From: Clostridium chrysemydis
GTDB lineage: Bacteria; Bacillota; Clostridia; Clostridiales; Clostridiaceae
NCBI RefSeq assembly: GCF_015234215.1
Contig: NZ_JADEKP010000008.1
Span: forward strand, 27,712-91,711
Direction: 5' to 3'
Length of the DNA: 64,000 nt
Each line of letters starts with the position of its first letter. Positions within the stretch are counted from its first letter, which is position 1. A program made the translations under genes and the position numbers. The notes under the pieces were generated by a model. That model searched no databases and was not told the DNA's origin. It saw only the letters and a program-made list of their open reading frames with translations. Shown piece after piece: positions 21,202-29,043 of the stretch.

Positions 21202-21755
21202 GATAATATTATTTTTATTCCAATTATTATAAGTATAATTCCACTTATGTAATTTGAATATGATTCAACTATACTTAGCTTTTTAACTTTATCAGAAAGT
21301 ATAAACCCTATGTAACATATTAAAAGTGTTACAGTTCCTATAATAAAAGAATAAAAAGTTAAATGAAACATTCCAAATGAATTAAAAGCTGTAAACCCTA
21401 CAACTAAAGCATCAATACTTACTGAAATCCCAAGAAGCAAAGCAGACTTTTTACCTATTATAAGTTTACTGTCATCTTCATTTTCTTTCTTTTCACCTGA
21501 AAAAATCATATAAAGCCCTACACCTATTATTATAAGTCCACCTATTACATTAGATAATGCTATAAACTTACTTGTAAAAAAGTTACCTAAACTCCCTCCA
21601 AGAAAAGTAAATAAAAATTGAAAGAAAGCAAAAGATAATATATACATAAGCTTTTCTTTTAATTTAATTTTATTATTTAAACCAATTCCAAGGGTAACAC
21701 CTAAGGCATCCATAGCAAGTGCTATTCCAAACAAAACAACTACACTTAAACTCAT
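21195..21755 (-). CDS. mntP: Manganese efflux pump MntP (YebN family)
   Basis: Exports excess Mn(II). About 186 residues with six helices in two repeats. The repeat motifs with acidic residues are GIALAMDALGVTLGIGL near the N-terminus and GISVSIDALVVGFTAF in the second half. ATG at 21755 follows AGGAG by 7 bases; the open frame runs 10 codons further up without a site. It is convergent with pfk paralog 1 and divergent from paralog 2. I saw no yybP-ykoY manganese riboswitch in the 200-base upstream gap. Confidence 0.9.
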   Translation of the reverse strand: MSLSVVVLFGIALAMDALGVTLGIGLNNKIKLKEKLMYILSFAFFQFLFTFLGGSLGNFFTSKFIALSNVIGGLIIIGVGLYMIFSGEKKENEDDSKLIIGKKSALLLGISVSIDALVVGFTAFNSFGMFHLTFYSFIIGTVTLLICYIGFILSDKVKKLSIVESYSNYISGIILIIIGIKIILSL

Positions 21756-21856
21756 TAACATTCTCCTTTTTTTAAAATATAACATTTAAATCATATCTCC
21801 ATATTAATATGATGTAAAGCTAAATTTTTTATTCCAAATATGAAAAAAAGTCTTTA

Positions 21857-21884
21857 TTTACATAAAAAAGTGTTGTATTATATT
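21857..21884 (+). promoter_or_regulatory. Predicted promoter of the second pfk gene
   Basis: TTTACA, 16-base spacer, TATATT, about 70 bases before the ATG. A moderate match in AT-rich DNA, so uncertain. Confidence 0.4.
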
Positions 21885-21955
21885 AAATAGAGTATATCAA
21901 ATATCTAATTAGTATATCATAATTAGTAAATTTCACATAATAAAGGAGTATATTA

Positions 21956-23176
21956 ATGGCAAATTGTATAATAGCTCAATCGGGCGGACCAACTTCAGTT
22001 ATAAATTCAAGTGTAGTAGGATTAATAAAGGCAAATAAGGATTTAAAATTATATGATACTGTTTATGCAGGTGTTAATGGTGTTGAAGGTATTTTAAATA
22101 AAAATATAATAAATCTTTCAAATGTTTCAGATGAAGATTTAAATACTTTTAAATACACACCTTCATCAGGACTAGGTTCTTGCAGATATAAATTAAAACC
22201 TTTAGAAGAATCAACTGAGGAATACGATAAGCTTTTAGATATTCTTAAAGAATTAAATATTGAAGCTTTCTTCTATGTAGGTGGAAATGATTCAATGGAT
22301 ACTATAGCAAAGCTTTCAAAATATTCAAAAGAAAATAATTTAGATATAAAATTTATCGGAATACCAAAAACTATAGATAATGATTTAATGCATACAGATC
22401 ACACTCCAGGTTTTGGTAGTGCTGCTAAATTTATAAATACAACTATCTTAGAAACATACCTAGACTCTTCTGTTTATATAAATAATGGTATTTTCATCCT
22501 TGAAACTATGGGAAGAGATACAGGTTGGCTTGCAGCATCAGCTTGCGCAGCTAAATTAAACGGAAAATCTGTAGTTGATTTTATATATGTACCAGAAGTT
22601 GCATTTAATAAAATCAAGTTTATAGAAGATGTACGTGAAAGATTTAAAAGAAATAACAAAGTATACATAGTAGTATCAGAAGGTATTCGTGATTCTTCTG
22701 GTAGATTTGTCTCTGAATTTGATTGTGTATCGCAAGATAATTTTGGACATGCACAATTAGGTGGAGTTAGTAACTACTTAAGACAAATAATTTTAGATTC
22801 TGGTATTTCAACTAGAGTAAAGGCTTTAGAACTTGGTATTTTACAAAGATGTGCTATGCACTGCGCTTCTGATTTAGATATTGAAGAAGCATATAATGCA
22901 GGCTATGAAGCTTTAAAATATGCAAAGAATGGAAAAAATGGTTATATGGTAGCTATTAAAAGAGTTTATAAAGATTCTAGATATACTACTGAATTCTTTG
23001 AAGTCGAAGCTTCTAAAGTCGCAAACAACGTAAAATATCTTCCAACTGAATGGGTAAATGAAGAAGGTAATAACATAAAAGAAGAAGCTATAGCTTACTT
23101 TAACCCATTATTAAACGGTAATCCTTCTTTATGCTTTGAAGATAATCTTCCAAAGTATAATGTTTTTAATAATTAA
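21956..23176 (+). CDS. Phosphofructokinase, pyrophosphate-type signature (paralog 2)
   Basis: 406 residues, colinear with paralog 1 and nearly identical in the active-site blocks: QSGGPTSVINSS, YVGGNDSMDT with Asp112, GIPKTIDNDL with Lys138, ETMGRDTGWLAA, and RCAMHCASDLDIEEA. Both donor-site residues are of the PPi type. AAAGGAG lies 8 bases before ATG 21956. It has its own promoter-like sequence and ends at a strong terminator, so it is expressed separately from paralog 1. The two copies differ mainly in surface segments and the C-terminus. Confidence 0.87.
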   Translation: MANCIIAQSGGPTSVINSSVVGLIKANKDLKLYDTVYAGVNGVEGILNKNIINLSNVSDEDLNTFKYTPSSGLGSCRYKLKPLEESTEEYDKLLDILKELNIEAFFYVGGNDSMDTIAKLSKYSKENNLDIKFIGIPKTIDNDLMHTDHTPGFGSAAKFINTTILETYLDSSVYINNGIFILETMGRDTGWLAASACAAKLNGKSVVDFIYVPEVAFNKIKFIEDVRERFKRNNKVYIVVSEGIRDSSGRFVSEFDCVSQDNFGHAQLGGVSNYLRQIILDSGISTRVKALELGILQRCAMHCASDLDIEEAYNAGYEALKYAKNGKNGYMVAIKRVYKDSRYTTEFFEVEASKVANNVKYLPTEWVNEEGNNIKEEAIAYFNPLLNGNPSLCFEDNLPKYNVFNN

Positions 23177-23199
23177 CTTGTTTATATGATCAAAAAAAT

Positions 23200-23238
23200 A
23201 AAGCAAAGAGAAATATTTCTCTTTGCTTTATTTTTTTA
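23200..23238. terminator. Bidirectional terminator after pfk paralog 2
   Basis: 30-base perfect palindrome built on AAAGCAAAGAGAAAT, followed by ATTTTTTT on plus and T-rich sequence on minus. Confidence 0.92.
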
Positions 23239-23506
23239 ATTCTTCGTATTTATATATTCTAACCTTTAAATATTTAAAAGAAAGATATATAAATAAACTT
23301 ACGACTATTATCCTAGATAAAATTTTAAGGGGTAATAATAGAAGTAATAATGATATTAGTGAGACTAAAGATACAAATTCTAATCTGCTAATCTCATTTA
23401 CCTTTAGTTTTTTATAACAGATAGGACACCTTATTTCTTCTTTGTTTTTTTGTTTTTCTAAATATTCATAGGTAATTTCTCTATCACAATAAACGCATCT
23501 TTTCAT
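23228..23506 (-). CDS. Small zinc-ribbon membrane protein
   Basis: About 92 residues. The N-terminal half has CVYC and CPIC pairs 19-20 residues apart, a zinc-ribbon pattern like the clostridial CxxC-x20-CxxC family (TIGR04104). The second half has two hydrophobic helices (VSLVSLISLLLLLLPL and RIIVVSLFIYLSF). ATG at 23506 has AAGGTGG upstream. Function unknown; it sits between pfk paralog 2 and the class V PLP enzyme, 32 bases after the latter on the same strand, so it may be co-transcribed with it. Confidence 0.75.
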   Translation of the reverse strand: MKRCVYCDREITYEYLEKQKNKEEIRCPICYKKLKVNEISRLEFVSLVSLISLLLLLLPLKILSRIIVVSLFIYLSFKYLKVRIYKYEELKK

Positions 23507-23538
23507 TATTACCACCTTAAAAAATACTCTAAAATCAA

Positions 23539-24828
23539 TTACCTTTTACTTAAATATTCTAGTTCATTTAATAATATATCTATTTCTTCTTTTGTGTTGT
23601 ATGGACCTATACTTACCCTAACCATTCCATACATCTTGTAGTTTTCATCATATAAAAATCTAGAACTTTCCTCTTCTGTTAAATTCATAAGTCTTCTGCA
23701 ATAAGGATGAGCACAAAACCAGCCGTGCCTTACCGCAATCCCTCTTCTTTCAGCTAGAGCTTTAGCTAAATCTTCGTGAAATACTCCATCTAAATTAAAA
23801 ACTCCAATTCCAAGTCTATCATCTATATTTTCTATATCTCCGTAATTTGTTATTTTATCTAAACGCCTTAATCCATTTAATAGATCTTTAAAAAGACTTT
23901 TCTCATGATTTAGTAAAGTATCATATCCTATGCTTTCAATTTCTTTTAAAGCATACATTAAAGCCATAGCACCAAAAAAATTTGGGGTTCCAGCTTCATT
24001 TTTTTCAGGTGTGCTTAAATACTCTTCGCTAAAGTCACTAACTAATTTAACAGTTCCTCCCCCTTCCATTTCAGGACAGCATTTATTAAATTCTTCTTTT
24101 AATCCAATAATTACACCACTTCCAAAGGGTGCATAAAGTTTATGTCCTGAAAATATTAGAAAATCTATATTCTCCTCCGGGTCACTAACGCACATTTGAA
24201 CCTTTTTATGCGGAACTAATTGCGCTCCATCAACTACAATCTTACCACCTGCTTTATGAACCATCTTAGCTATTTTGTGGATATCATTTATATATCCTGT
24301 AACATTAGAAGCACCTGTAATAGATAAAAACCTAATATTACCTTCGTGTACCTTTAGCTTTTCTTTAAGTGATTCATAATCGATCCTTCCATCTTTTAAA
24401 ACTTCAACATAATCAACAACTGCCTTTTTCCTCCAAGGCAAATCATTAGAATGATGTTCCATCCTTGTTGTTAATATAACTCTTTTATCATTTAAGAGTG
24501 TACTTGCTATTTTGTTTATTCCACTAGTAGTATTATTAACAAATATTGCAGTATATTTATCCTCATATCTTGCGTTAAAAAAGTCTAAAATATACTCCCT
24601 TGCTTCTTCGAAATAATGAGTTGTCATAGATTGTTTTTGTCCTGTTCCTCTACCTATAGAACCGTAGCATTTATAAAGGATTGATGTATTCCTAATTACA
24701 TTTTTCATTGGAGGTGTAGTAGCTGCATTGTCAAAATTACAAGCTTTAACTAGAATCCCACTAGGAAGTTTAATATCGCAATCAACGCCTACAAATTTAT
24801 CTCTTAAAGTATCTTTATTTTTAACCAT
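23539..24828 (-). CDS. Class V aminotransferase-fold PLP enzyme (cysteine desulfurase/selenocysteine lyase-like)
   Basis: About 429 residues. The PLP lysine is in FSGHKLYAPFGSG, preceded by VVDGAQLVPH; the opening FDNAATTPPMKNV and FVNNTTSGIN match the NifS/Csd group. The C-terminal WFCAHPYCRRL provides cysteines, but whether one is the sulfur carrier is unclear. ATG at 24828 has GGAGG 8 bases upstream; the frame is open for 31 more codons without a site. There is no IscU or SufU partner nearby, so a role in Fe-S assembly is not supported by context; sulfur or selenium transfer is an inference. Confidence 0.8.
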   Translation of the reverse strand: MVKNKDTLRDKFVGVDCDIKLPSGILVKACNFDNAATTPPMKNVIRNTSILYKCYGSIGRGTGQKQSMTTHYFEEAREYILDFFNARYEDKYTAIFVNNTTSGINKIASTLLNDKRVILTTRMEHHSNDLPWRKKAVVDYVEVLKDGRIDYESLKEKLKVHEGNIRFLSITGASNVTGYINDIHKIAKMVHKAGGKIVVDGAQLVPHKKVQMCVSDPEENIDFLIFSGHKLYAPFGSGVIIGLKEEFNKCCPEMEGGGTVKLVSDFSEEYLSTPEKNEAGTPNFFGAMALMYALKEIESIGYDTLLNHEKSLFKDLLNGLRRLDKITNYGDIENIDDRLGIGVFNLDGVFHEDLAKALAERRGIAVRHGWFCAHPYCRRLMNLTEEESSRFLYDENYKMYGMVRVSIGPYNTKEEIDILLNELEYLSKR

Positions 24829-24976
24829 TAGTATCTCCTCCACTTTATTATATTCACCACTAATTCTTAGTGTTCTTCTTAGTTCTAAAGGAATGTAAAT
24901 ATGAATAATAATAAGTAACAAGAATGTTTTGCACTCATATACTTTATACTATAGTACTAAGGTTTGGAGGTAAGTT

Positions 24977-25429
24977 ATGAAACCTGATAGAAAATATATG
25001 TTAAAAGACAATGACGATTTAGACTTTATACCGTTAGAATTAAATAATTCTTTTGTTGATATTGAATACTCTTTTAAAAACATTTCTGATACTCTTAACA
25101 TCTCTAGTTTTCGAAGTGATGACACTCTTTATTCATATAACAAAAAAAATTATTTAAGAGAAGATAAAACAAATGAGCTTCAAACAGATATTTTAAGAAC
25201 TATAGAACTTAGTGAAGCTGAATTTGATCAAATTAACTTAGATGACTTAGACGAAAACAGAAATAAGAAAAATTGTAATTCTCATGAAATTTTAGAAAAG
25301 ATAATTAATGAAGAACCCCAAATTTTAAATGTTTTAAAAGCTTATAAAATTCCAATTCCAATAGCTAAGAGAATAATAAATAGAATAGTTAATTCAACTA
25401 TTAACTATTGTAATAAAGATAGAGAGTAG
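24977..25429 (+). CDS. Hypothetical acidic protein, partner of the DUF4397 gene
   Basis: 150 residues, rich in Asp, Glu and Asn, no signal peptide. The N-terminal ~110 residues look poorly ordered; the C-terminal part (HEILEKIINEEPQILNVLKA then IPIAKRIINRIV) is helical. GGAGG lies 6 bases before the ATG. The next gene starts 8 bases after its stop, so the two form an operon. I do not recognise the family. Confidence 0.75.
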   Translation: MKPDRKYMLKDNDDLDFIPLELNNSFVDIEYSFKNISDTLNISSFRSDDTLYSYNKKNYLREDKTNELQTDILRTIELSEAEFDQINLDDLDENRNKKNCNSHEILEKIINEEPQILNVLKAYKIPIPIAKRIINRIVNSTINYCNKDRE

Positions 25430-25437
25430 GTGAAAAA

Positions 25438-26049
25438 ATGTTACTTAGAGATAGCTTACCTAAATTTGACTCAAAGCTTAGATTCCTTCACGGAAATCCA
25501 AGTTTAGGTTCTGTAGACATATATGTAAGTGGTAACTTAGTTGGTCAAAATATAGAATTTGGAGATATAACAAATTACACTGCCTTTAATCCTTCTTCTT
25601 ATATTTTAGAAGTTTTTAAAAGTGGAACATACGACTCTCCTATTTTCAAAAAAAATATAGAAGTTGTTCCAAACGCTATAGAAACTCTTTCATTAGTAAG
25701 AAATAACGGAGAAACAGACCTTTTTAGATTAAAAGATTCTAGTAGTAAAGGTGGAAAAGAAATTTCTTTCTTAAGATTTTTAAATATTTCACCAAATGCT
25801 CCCTTAATGACTTTAAGCCTTCAAAATAATGAAGTATTATTTAAAGATGTTGAATACCTTGAAACAACTGGATATTACCCTCTATCACCTGGTGTTTATA
25901 CATTTAAAATAAGTTTTTCAGGTGCAAGTGCAATTAGTAAAACTATAAAAGATGTAGTTTTACTTCCAGGAGAGTTTCAATCGCTTTATGTAATTGGTTT
26001 ATTAAATGGGGAACCTCAACTTGGATATCTTTTGCAAACAGACGGTTAA
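25438..26049 (+). CDS. DUF4397 domain protein
   Basis: 203 residues made of two related beta-sandwich repeats: FLHGNPSLGSVDIYVSGNLV near residue 18 and FLRFLNISPNAPLMTLSLQN near 117, each followed by a YxxLxPGxYxFxI-like strand (YYPLSPGVYTFKI). This is the DUF4397 pattern, usually found in exported or surface proteins. This copy has no signal peptide or anchor, suggesting a cytoplasmic or spore-layer location; that is speculation. It follows the unknown 150-residue gene and ends at a strong terminator. Confidence 0.82.
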   Translation: MLLRDSLPKFDSKLRFLHGNPSLGSVDIYVSGNLVGQNIEFGDITNYTAFNPSSYILEVFKSGTYDSPIFKKNIEVVPNAIETLSLVRNNGETDLFRLKDSSSKGGKEISFLRFLNISPNAPLMTLSLQNNEVLFKDVEYLETTGYYPLSPGVYTFKISFSGASAISKTIKDVVLLPGEFQSLYVIGLLNGEPQLGYLLQTDG

Positions 26050-26064
26050 AATATTTGATTATTT

Positions 26065-26113
26065 AAAGAGAAGCTTATATTAAGATTATAATCTTAGTCT
26101 AAGCTTCTCTTTA
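26065..26113 (+). terminator. Intrinsic terminator after the DUF4397 gene
   Basis: AAAGAGAAGCTTA / TAAGCTTCTCTTT stem with an inner AGATTATAATCT stem; T-rich tail on plus. Confidence 0.85.
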
Positions 26114-26195
26114 TTGTTCTTAAAATTGATAAGAATTTTTTTACATAGTATAATAGAAGTTAAAGACTTAAGAAAAGGATAAAGCGAGGATAAAA

Positions 26196-28130
26196 ATGAT
26201 AGTTTTAAGTTGTAAAAATATAAAAAAAAGCTATGGAATAGATGAAATTCTAAAAGGTGTTACTCTTGCTGTAAACGAAGGTGATAAGGTTGGTATAATC
26301 GGACCAAACGGAGAAGGTAAATCAACACTATTTAAAATATTAGCAAAAAGACTTTCTTTTGATGATGGAGAAATATTTTTAGATAAAAATAAGACTTTAG
26401 GTTATTTAGATCAGCACTTAAATTTAGAGACTTCTAATACTATTTACGAAGAAGCTTCTACAGTTTTTGTTGATTTACTTAGACTTGAAGAAAGAATAAA
26501 GGATTTAGAAACAAAGCTTAATGAACCGTATGATGAAAGCAATTCTTCATACCACGATGAGCTTATAAAAAAATATACAACGTCTCAAGACCTTTATGAA
26601 CATAGAGGTGGTTATACATTTAGAGGTGAAATATCTAGAGTTTTAAAAGGGCTTGGATTTTTAGAAGAAGATTTTAATAAATGTATAACAAATTTAAGTG
26701 GAGGCCAAAAAACAAGGATTGCATTAAGTAAATTACTACTTCAATCTCCTGATATACTACTACTAGATGAACCTACAAACCACTTAGATTTAGAAGCTAT
26801 CGAATGGCTTGAAGAATTCCTAAACTCTTATAAAGGAACTCTTCTTTTAATATCCCACGATAGATTTTTCCTAGATGCTGTAACTAACAGAACCTTTCAA
26901 GTTATAAACGGCCACGTTAACTGTTATAACGCATCTTATACTAAATACCTTGACCTTAGAAAAAAAGACTACGAAACTCAATTAAAAGCTTATAATCTTC
27001 AGCAATCAGAAATTAAAAGACAAGAAGAAATAATCGAAAAATTTAGATCTTTTAACCGTGAAAAAAGCATTAGAAAAGCTGAGAGCCGCGAAAAAGCGCT
27101 TGAAAAAATGGTAAAACTAGATGCCCCTGATAAAGAAAAGGGAGCTTCTAAAATATCTTTTAATACGACTGTTAAAAGCGGGTATGATGTATTGCATGTA
27201 GAAAAATTAAGCAAGTCTTTTGGAAACACTCACCTTTTTAACGATGTTAATTTTGATTTAAAAAGAGGAGAGAAGATAGCTTTAATAGGTGAAAATGGTA
27301 GAGGCAAAACTACTTTATTAAATATAATCATGAATAAAATAAAAGCTGATTCAGGTAGCGTAGTTTTAGGTGCAAACGTAGAAATAGGCTATTACGATCA
27401 AGAGCAAGCTTACTTAGACCCTGATAAAAGCATACTAGATGAAATTTGGGATACATACCCTGAACTTACTACAACTCACATAAGAACTGCACTAGGCTCA
27501 TTCTTATTTACAGGTGATGATGTATTTAAAAAGATAGGAACTTTAAGTGGTGGAGAAAAATGTAGAATAAATCTTTTAAAGCTTATGCTTTCAAAATCAA
27601 ACTTTTTACTTCTTGATGAACCTACAAACCATTTAGACATAATTTCTAGGGAAGCTTTAGAAAATGCTATTTTAGAGTACGATGGAAGCATGCTTATAAT
27701 TTCACACGATAGATACTTTTTAAATAAGGTAATAAATAAGATAGTTGAACTTAAAGAAAATGGAATATCAGAATATCTTGGAAATTACTCTTATTATATA
27801 GATAAAAAAGAAAATCCTCAAAGATACGAAACTTTAGATGCAATTCAAAGTGGGAAAACTAAAACAAAATTAAAAGAGGAAAAGAAAAAAGTAAAATTGC
27901 AGCAAAAAGAAATACGAGTAAAGAGAACTAGGCTACGAGAAGTTGAAAAGGAAATTTCAGAAAGTGAAGAAACTTTAGATAACTTAACTAATAGCTTATG
28001 TTTAGAAGAAATTTATTCAAACCCTTCTGAGTCTGTAAGGGTAAATAATGAAATTTTAGAAACTCAAAATAAAATAGAAAAACTATATAATGAGTGGGAA
28101 GAACTAACAGAATTATTAAATGAAGAATAG
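26196..28130 (+). CDS. ABC-F family ATPase (YdiF/Uup type)
   Basis: Soluble twin ABC protein of 644 residues, of the class that acts on ribosomes. NBD1: GPNGEGKSTLF, LSGGQKTRIALSK, LLLDEPTNHLD. A charged linker of about 80 residues (PtIM) follows: KRQEEIIEKFRSFNREKS. NBD2: GENGRGKTTLL, LSGGEKCRINLLK, LLLDEPTNHLD. A basic C-terminal coiled coil runs from about 560 to 644, typical of YdiF/Uup. No membrane part. Antibiotic protection is possible in this superfamily but the general YdiF housekeeping type fits better. It lies alone between two terminators. Confidence 0.9.
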   Translation: MIVLSCKNIKKSYGIDEILKGVTLAVNEGDKVGIIGPNGEGKSTLFKILAKRLSFDDGEIFLDKNKTLGYLDQHLNLETSNTIYEEASTVFVDLLRLEERIKDLETKLNEPYDESNSSYHDELIKKYTTSQDLYEHRGGYTFRGEISRVLKGLGFLEEDFNKCITNLSGGQKTRIALSKLLLQSPDILLLDEPTNHLDLEAIEWLEEFLNSYKGTLLLISHDRFFLDAVTNRTFQVINGHVNCYNASYTKYLDLRKKDYETQLKAYNLQQSEIKRQEEIIEKFRSFNREKSIRKAESREKALEKMVKLDAPDKEKGASKISFNTTVKSGYDVLHVEKLSKSFGNTHLFNDVNFDLKRGEKIALIGENGRGKTTLLNIIMNKIKADSGSVVLGANVEIGYYDQEQAYLDPDKSILDEIWDTYPELTTTHIRTALGSFLFTGDDVFKKIGTLSGGEKCRINLLKLMLSKSNFLLLDEPTNHLDIISREALENAILEYDGSMLIISHDRYFLNKVINKIVELKENGISEYLGNYSYYIDKKENPQRYETLDAIQSGKTKTKLKEEKKKVKLQQKEIRVKRTRLREVEKEISESEETLDNLTNSLCLEEIYSNPSESVRVNNEILETQNKIEKLYNEWEELTELLNEE

Positions 28131-28158
28131 GAGCTAAGTTTAGCTCCTATTATTTTTT
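28129..28158 (+). terminator. Intrinsic terminator of the ABC-F gene, overlapping its stop codon
   Basis: AGGAGCTAA / TTAGCTCCT stem with a two-base loop, then ATTATTTTTT. The stem begins inside the TAG stop codon. Confidence 0.88.
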
Positions 28159-28602
28159 CCCAGTAGTTCCAAAGCCACCTCTATCTTCATTTCCAAAAGA
28201 ATCAACTTCTAAAAGTTCTATATCTCCCATAACTTCCATAGTTCTAAATTGACCTATTTTATCACCACTTTTTATAAATGTACCTTTAACGTCCTCGTTT
28301 AAATCTTTTCCTTGAAGACAAAAAACTGGCATATGCCACTGATCATTATCCCCAATATAAGTATCATCAACAACTCCAACACTATTTGTTTGAATTATTC
28401 CCCATGTCTTAAATGTTGAGCTTCTAGGTGCTAAATGAGCTTCATAACCTTTTGGTAATTCTAGCGCAAAACCTAAAGGTATCATAGCCCTTTCACCTTC
28501 TTTTATGAACATATCCTTATTTGCATATACATCTATCCAGTTTCCTTTAGCTATTTTTTTAAGTCTAACTGCGCCTTCAAAATATTTTATTCTTATTTCC
28601 AT
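28150..28602 (-). CDS. dut: dUTP diphosphatase (trimeric dUTPase)
   Basis: Hydrolyses dUTP to dUMP, keeping uracil out of DNA. 150 residues with the trimeric motifs in order: motif 1 region IPLGFALELP, motif 2 APRSSTF, motif 3 GVVDDTYIGDNDQW with the catalytic Asp and Tyr, motif 4 GDKIGQF, and motif 5 EDRGGFGTTGKK at the very C-terminus (family form RGxxGFGS/T). GAAGGA lies upstream of ATG 28602. It faces the ABC-F gene. Confidence 0.92.
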   Translation of the reverse strand: MEIRIKYFEGAVRLKKIAKGNWIDVYANKDMFIKEGERAMIPLGFALELPKGYEAHLAPRSSTFKTWGIIQTNSVGVVDDTYIGDNDQWHMPVFCLQGKDLNEDVKGTFIKSGDKIGQFRTMEVMGDIELLEVDSFGNEDRGGFGTTGKK

Positions 28603-28663
28603 CTTGTATCAATTCCTTCTCTATATTAAAACTTTTATTAAAGTATAACAAAAATATTTAATA

Positions 28664-28978
28664 TTATCGAATTTTATTTATTATAAATATTTCAGTTTCT
28701 CTTAATACTTTAGAAATATTAACTTCATTCCATTTTCTATAAGAAGGCTTTAAAAACTTCTTTTTATCTATAATTTCTATAATTCTATAATTACCATCCG
28801 GGATAGATGTAAATTCTACGTATCCATTTTCATCTGTAAATTTGCTTTCTTCTAAACTAGGTGATACACCGTTTATTCTATATAAATTTATTTTAATTCC
28901 TTTAAGTTTTTCTCCATCTACTGAATCTAAAACAGTATAAACCTTTATTTTTCCGTAATTTTTATTTTCGCTTACCAT
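28664..28978 (-). CDS. Single CnaB/SpaA-type beta-sandwich protein
   Basis: 104 residues. The sequence VYTVLDSVDGEKLKGIKINL, then SKFTDENGYVEFTSIPDGNY and the late ETEIFIINKI strand, follows the CnaB/prealbumin-like pattern common in Gram-positive pilins and adhesins, where it can form an internal Lys-Asn isopeptide bond. Unlike those, this protein has no signal peptide, no LPXTG and no membrane helix. Its Shine-Dalgarno GGAGG lies 7 bases from ATG 28978 and is inside the 3' arm of a terminator-like hairpin. Function unknown. Confidence 0.75.
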   Translation of the reverse strand: MVSENKNYGKIKVYTVLDSVDGEKLKGIKINLYRINGVSPSLEESKFTDENGYVEFTSIPDGNYRIIEIIDKKKFLKPSYRKWNEVNISKVLRETEIFIINKIR

Positions 28979-28985
28979 AAAAAAT

Positions 28986-29028
28986 CCTCCTTAAATTTTA
29001 AGCACTATATAGCCTATGTTTAAGGAGG
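28986..29028 (-). terminator. Terminator-like hairpin whose 3' arm is the ribosome site of the CnaB-like gene
   Basis: Minus-strand arms CCTCCTTAAA (29028-29019) and TTTAAGGAGG (28995-28986), 10 perfect pairs, 23-base loop, then ATTTTTTATG. It begins 16 bases past the stop of the 1746-residue gene and so can end its transcript, while masking the next gene's Shine-Dalgarno. Confidence 0.72.
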
Positions 29029-29043
29029 TTTTTTTGTTATACG

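Noticed and set aside
21756-21955. Possible yybP-ykoY manganese riboswitch upstream of mntP
   Set aside because: The region is almost purely AT-rich and lacks the G/C-rich conserved loops of that class.
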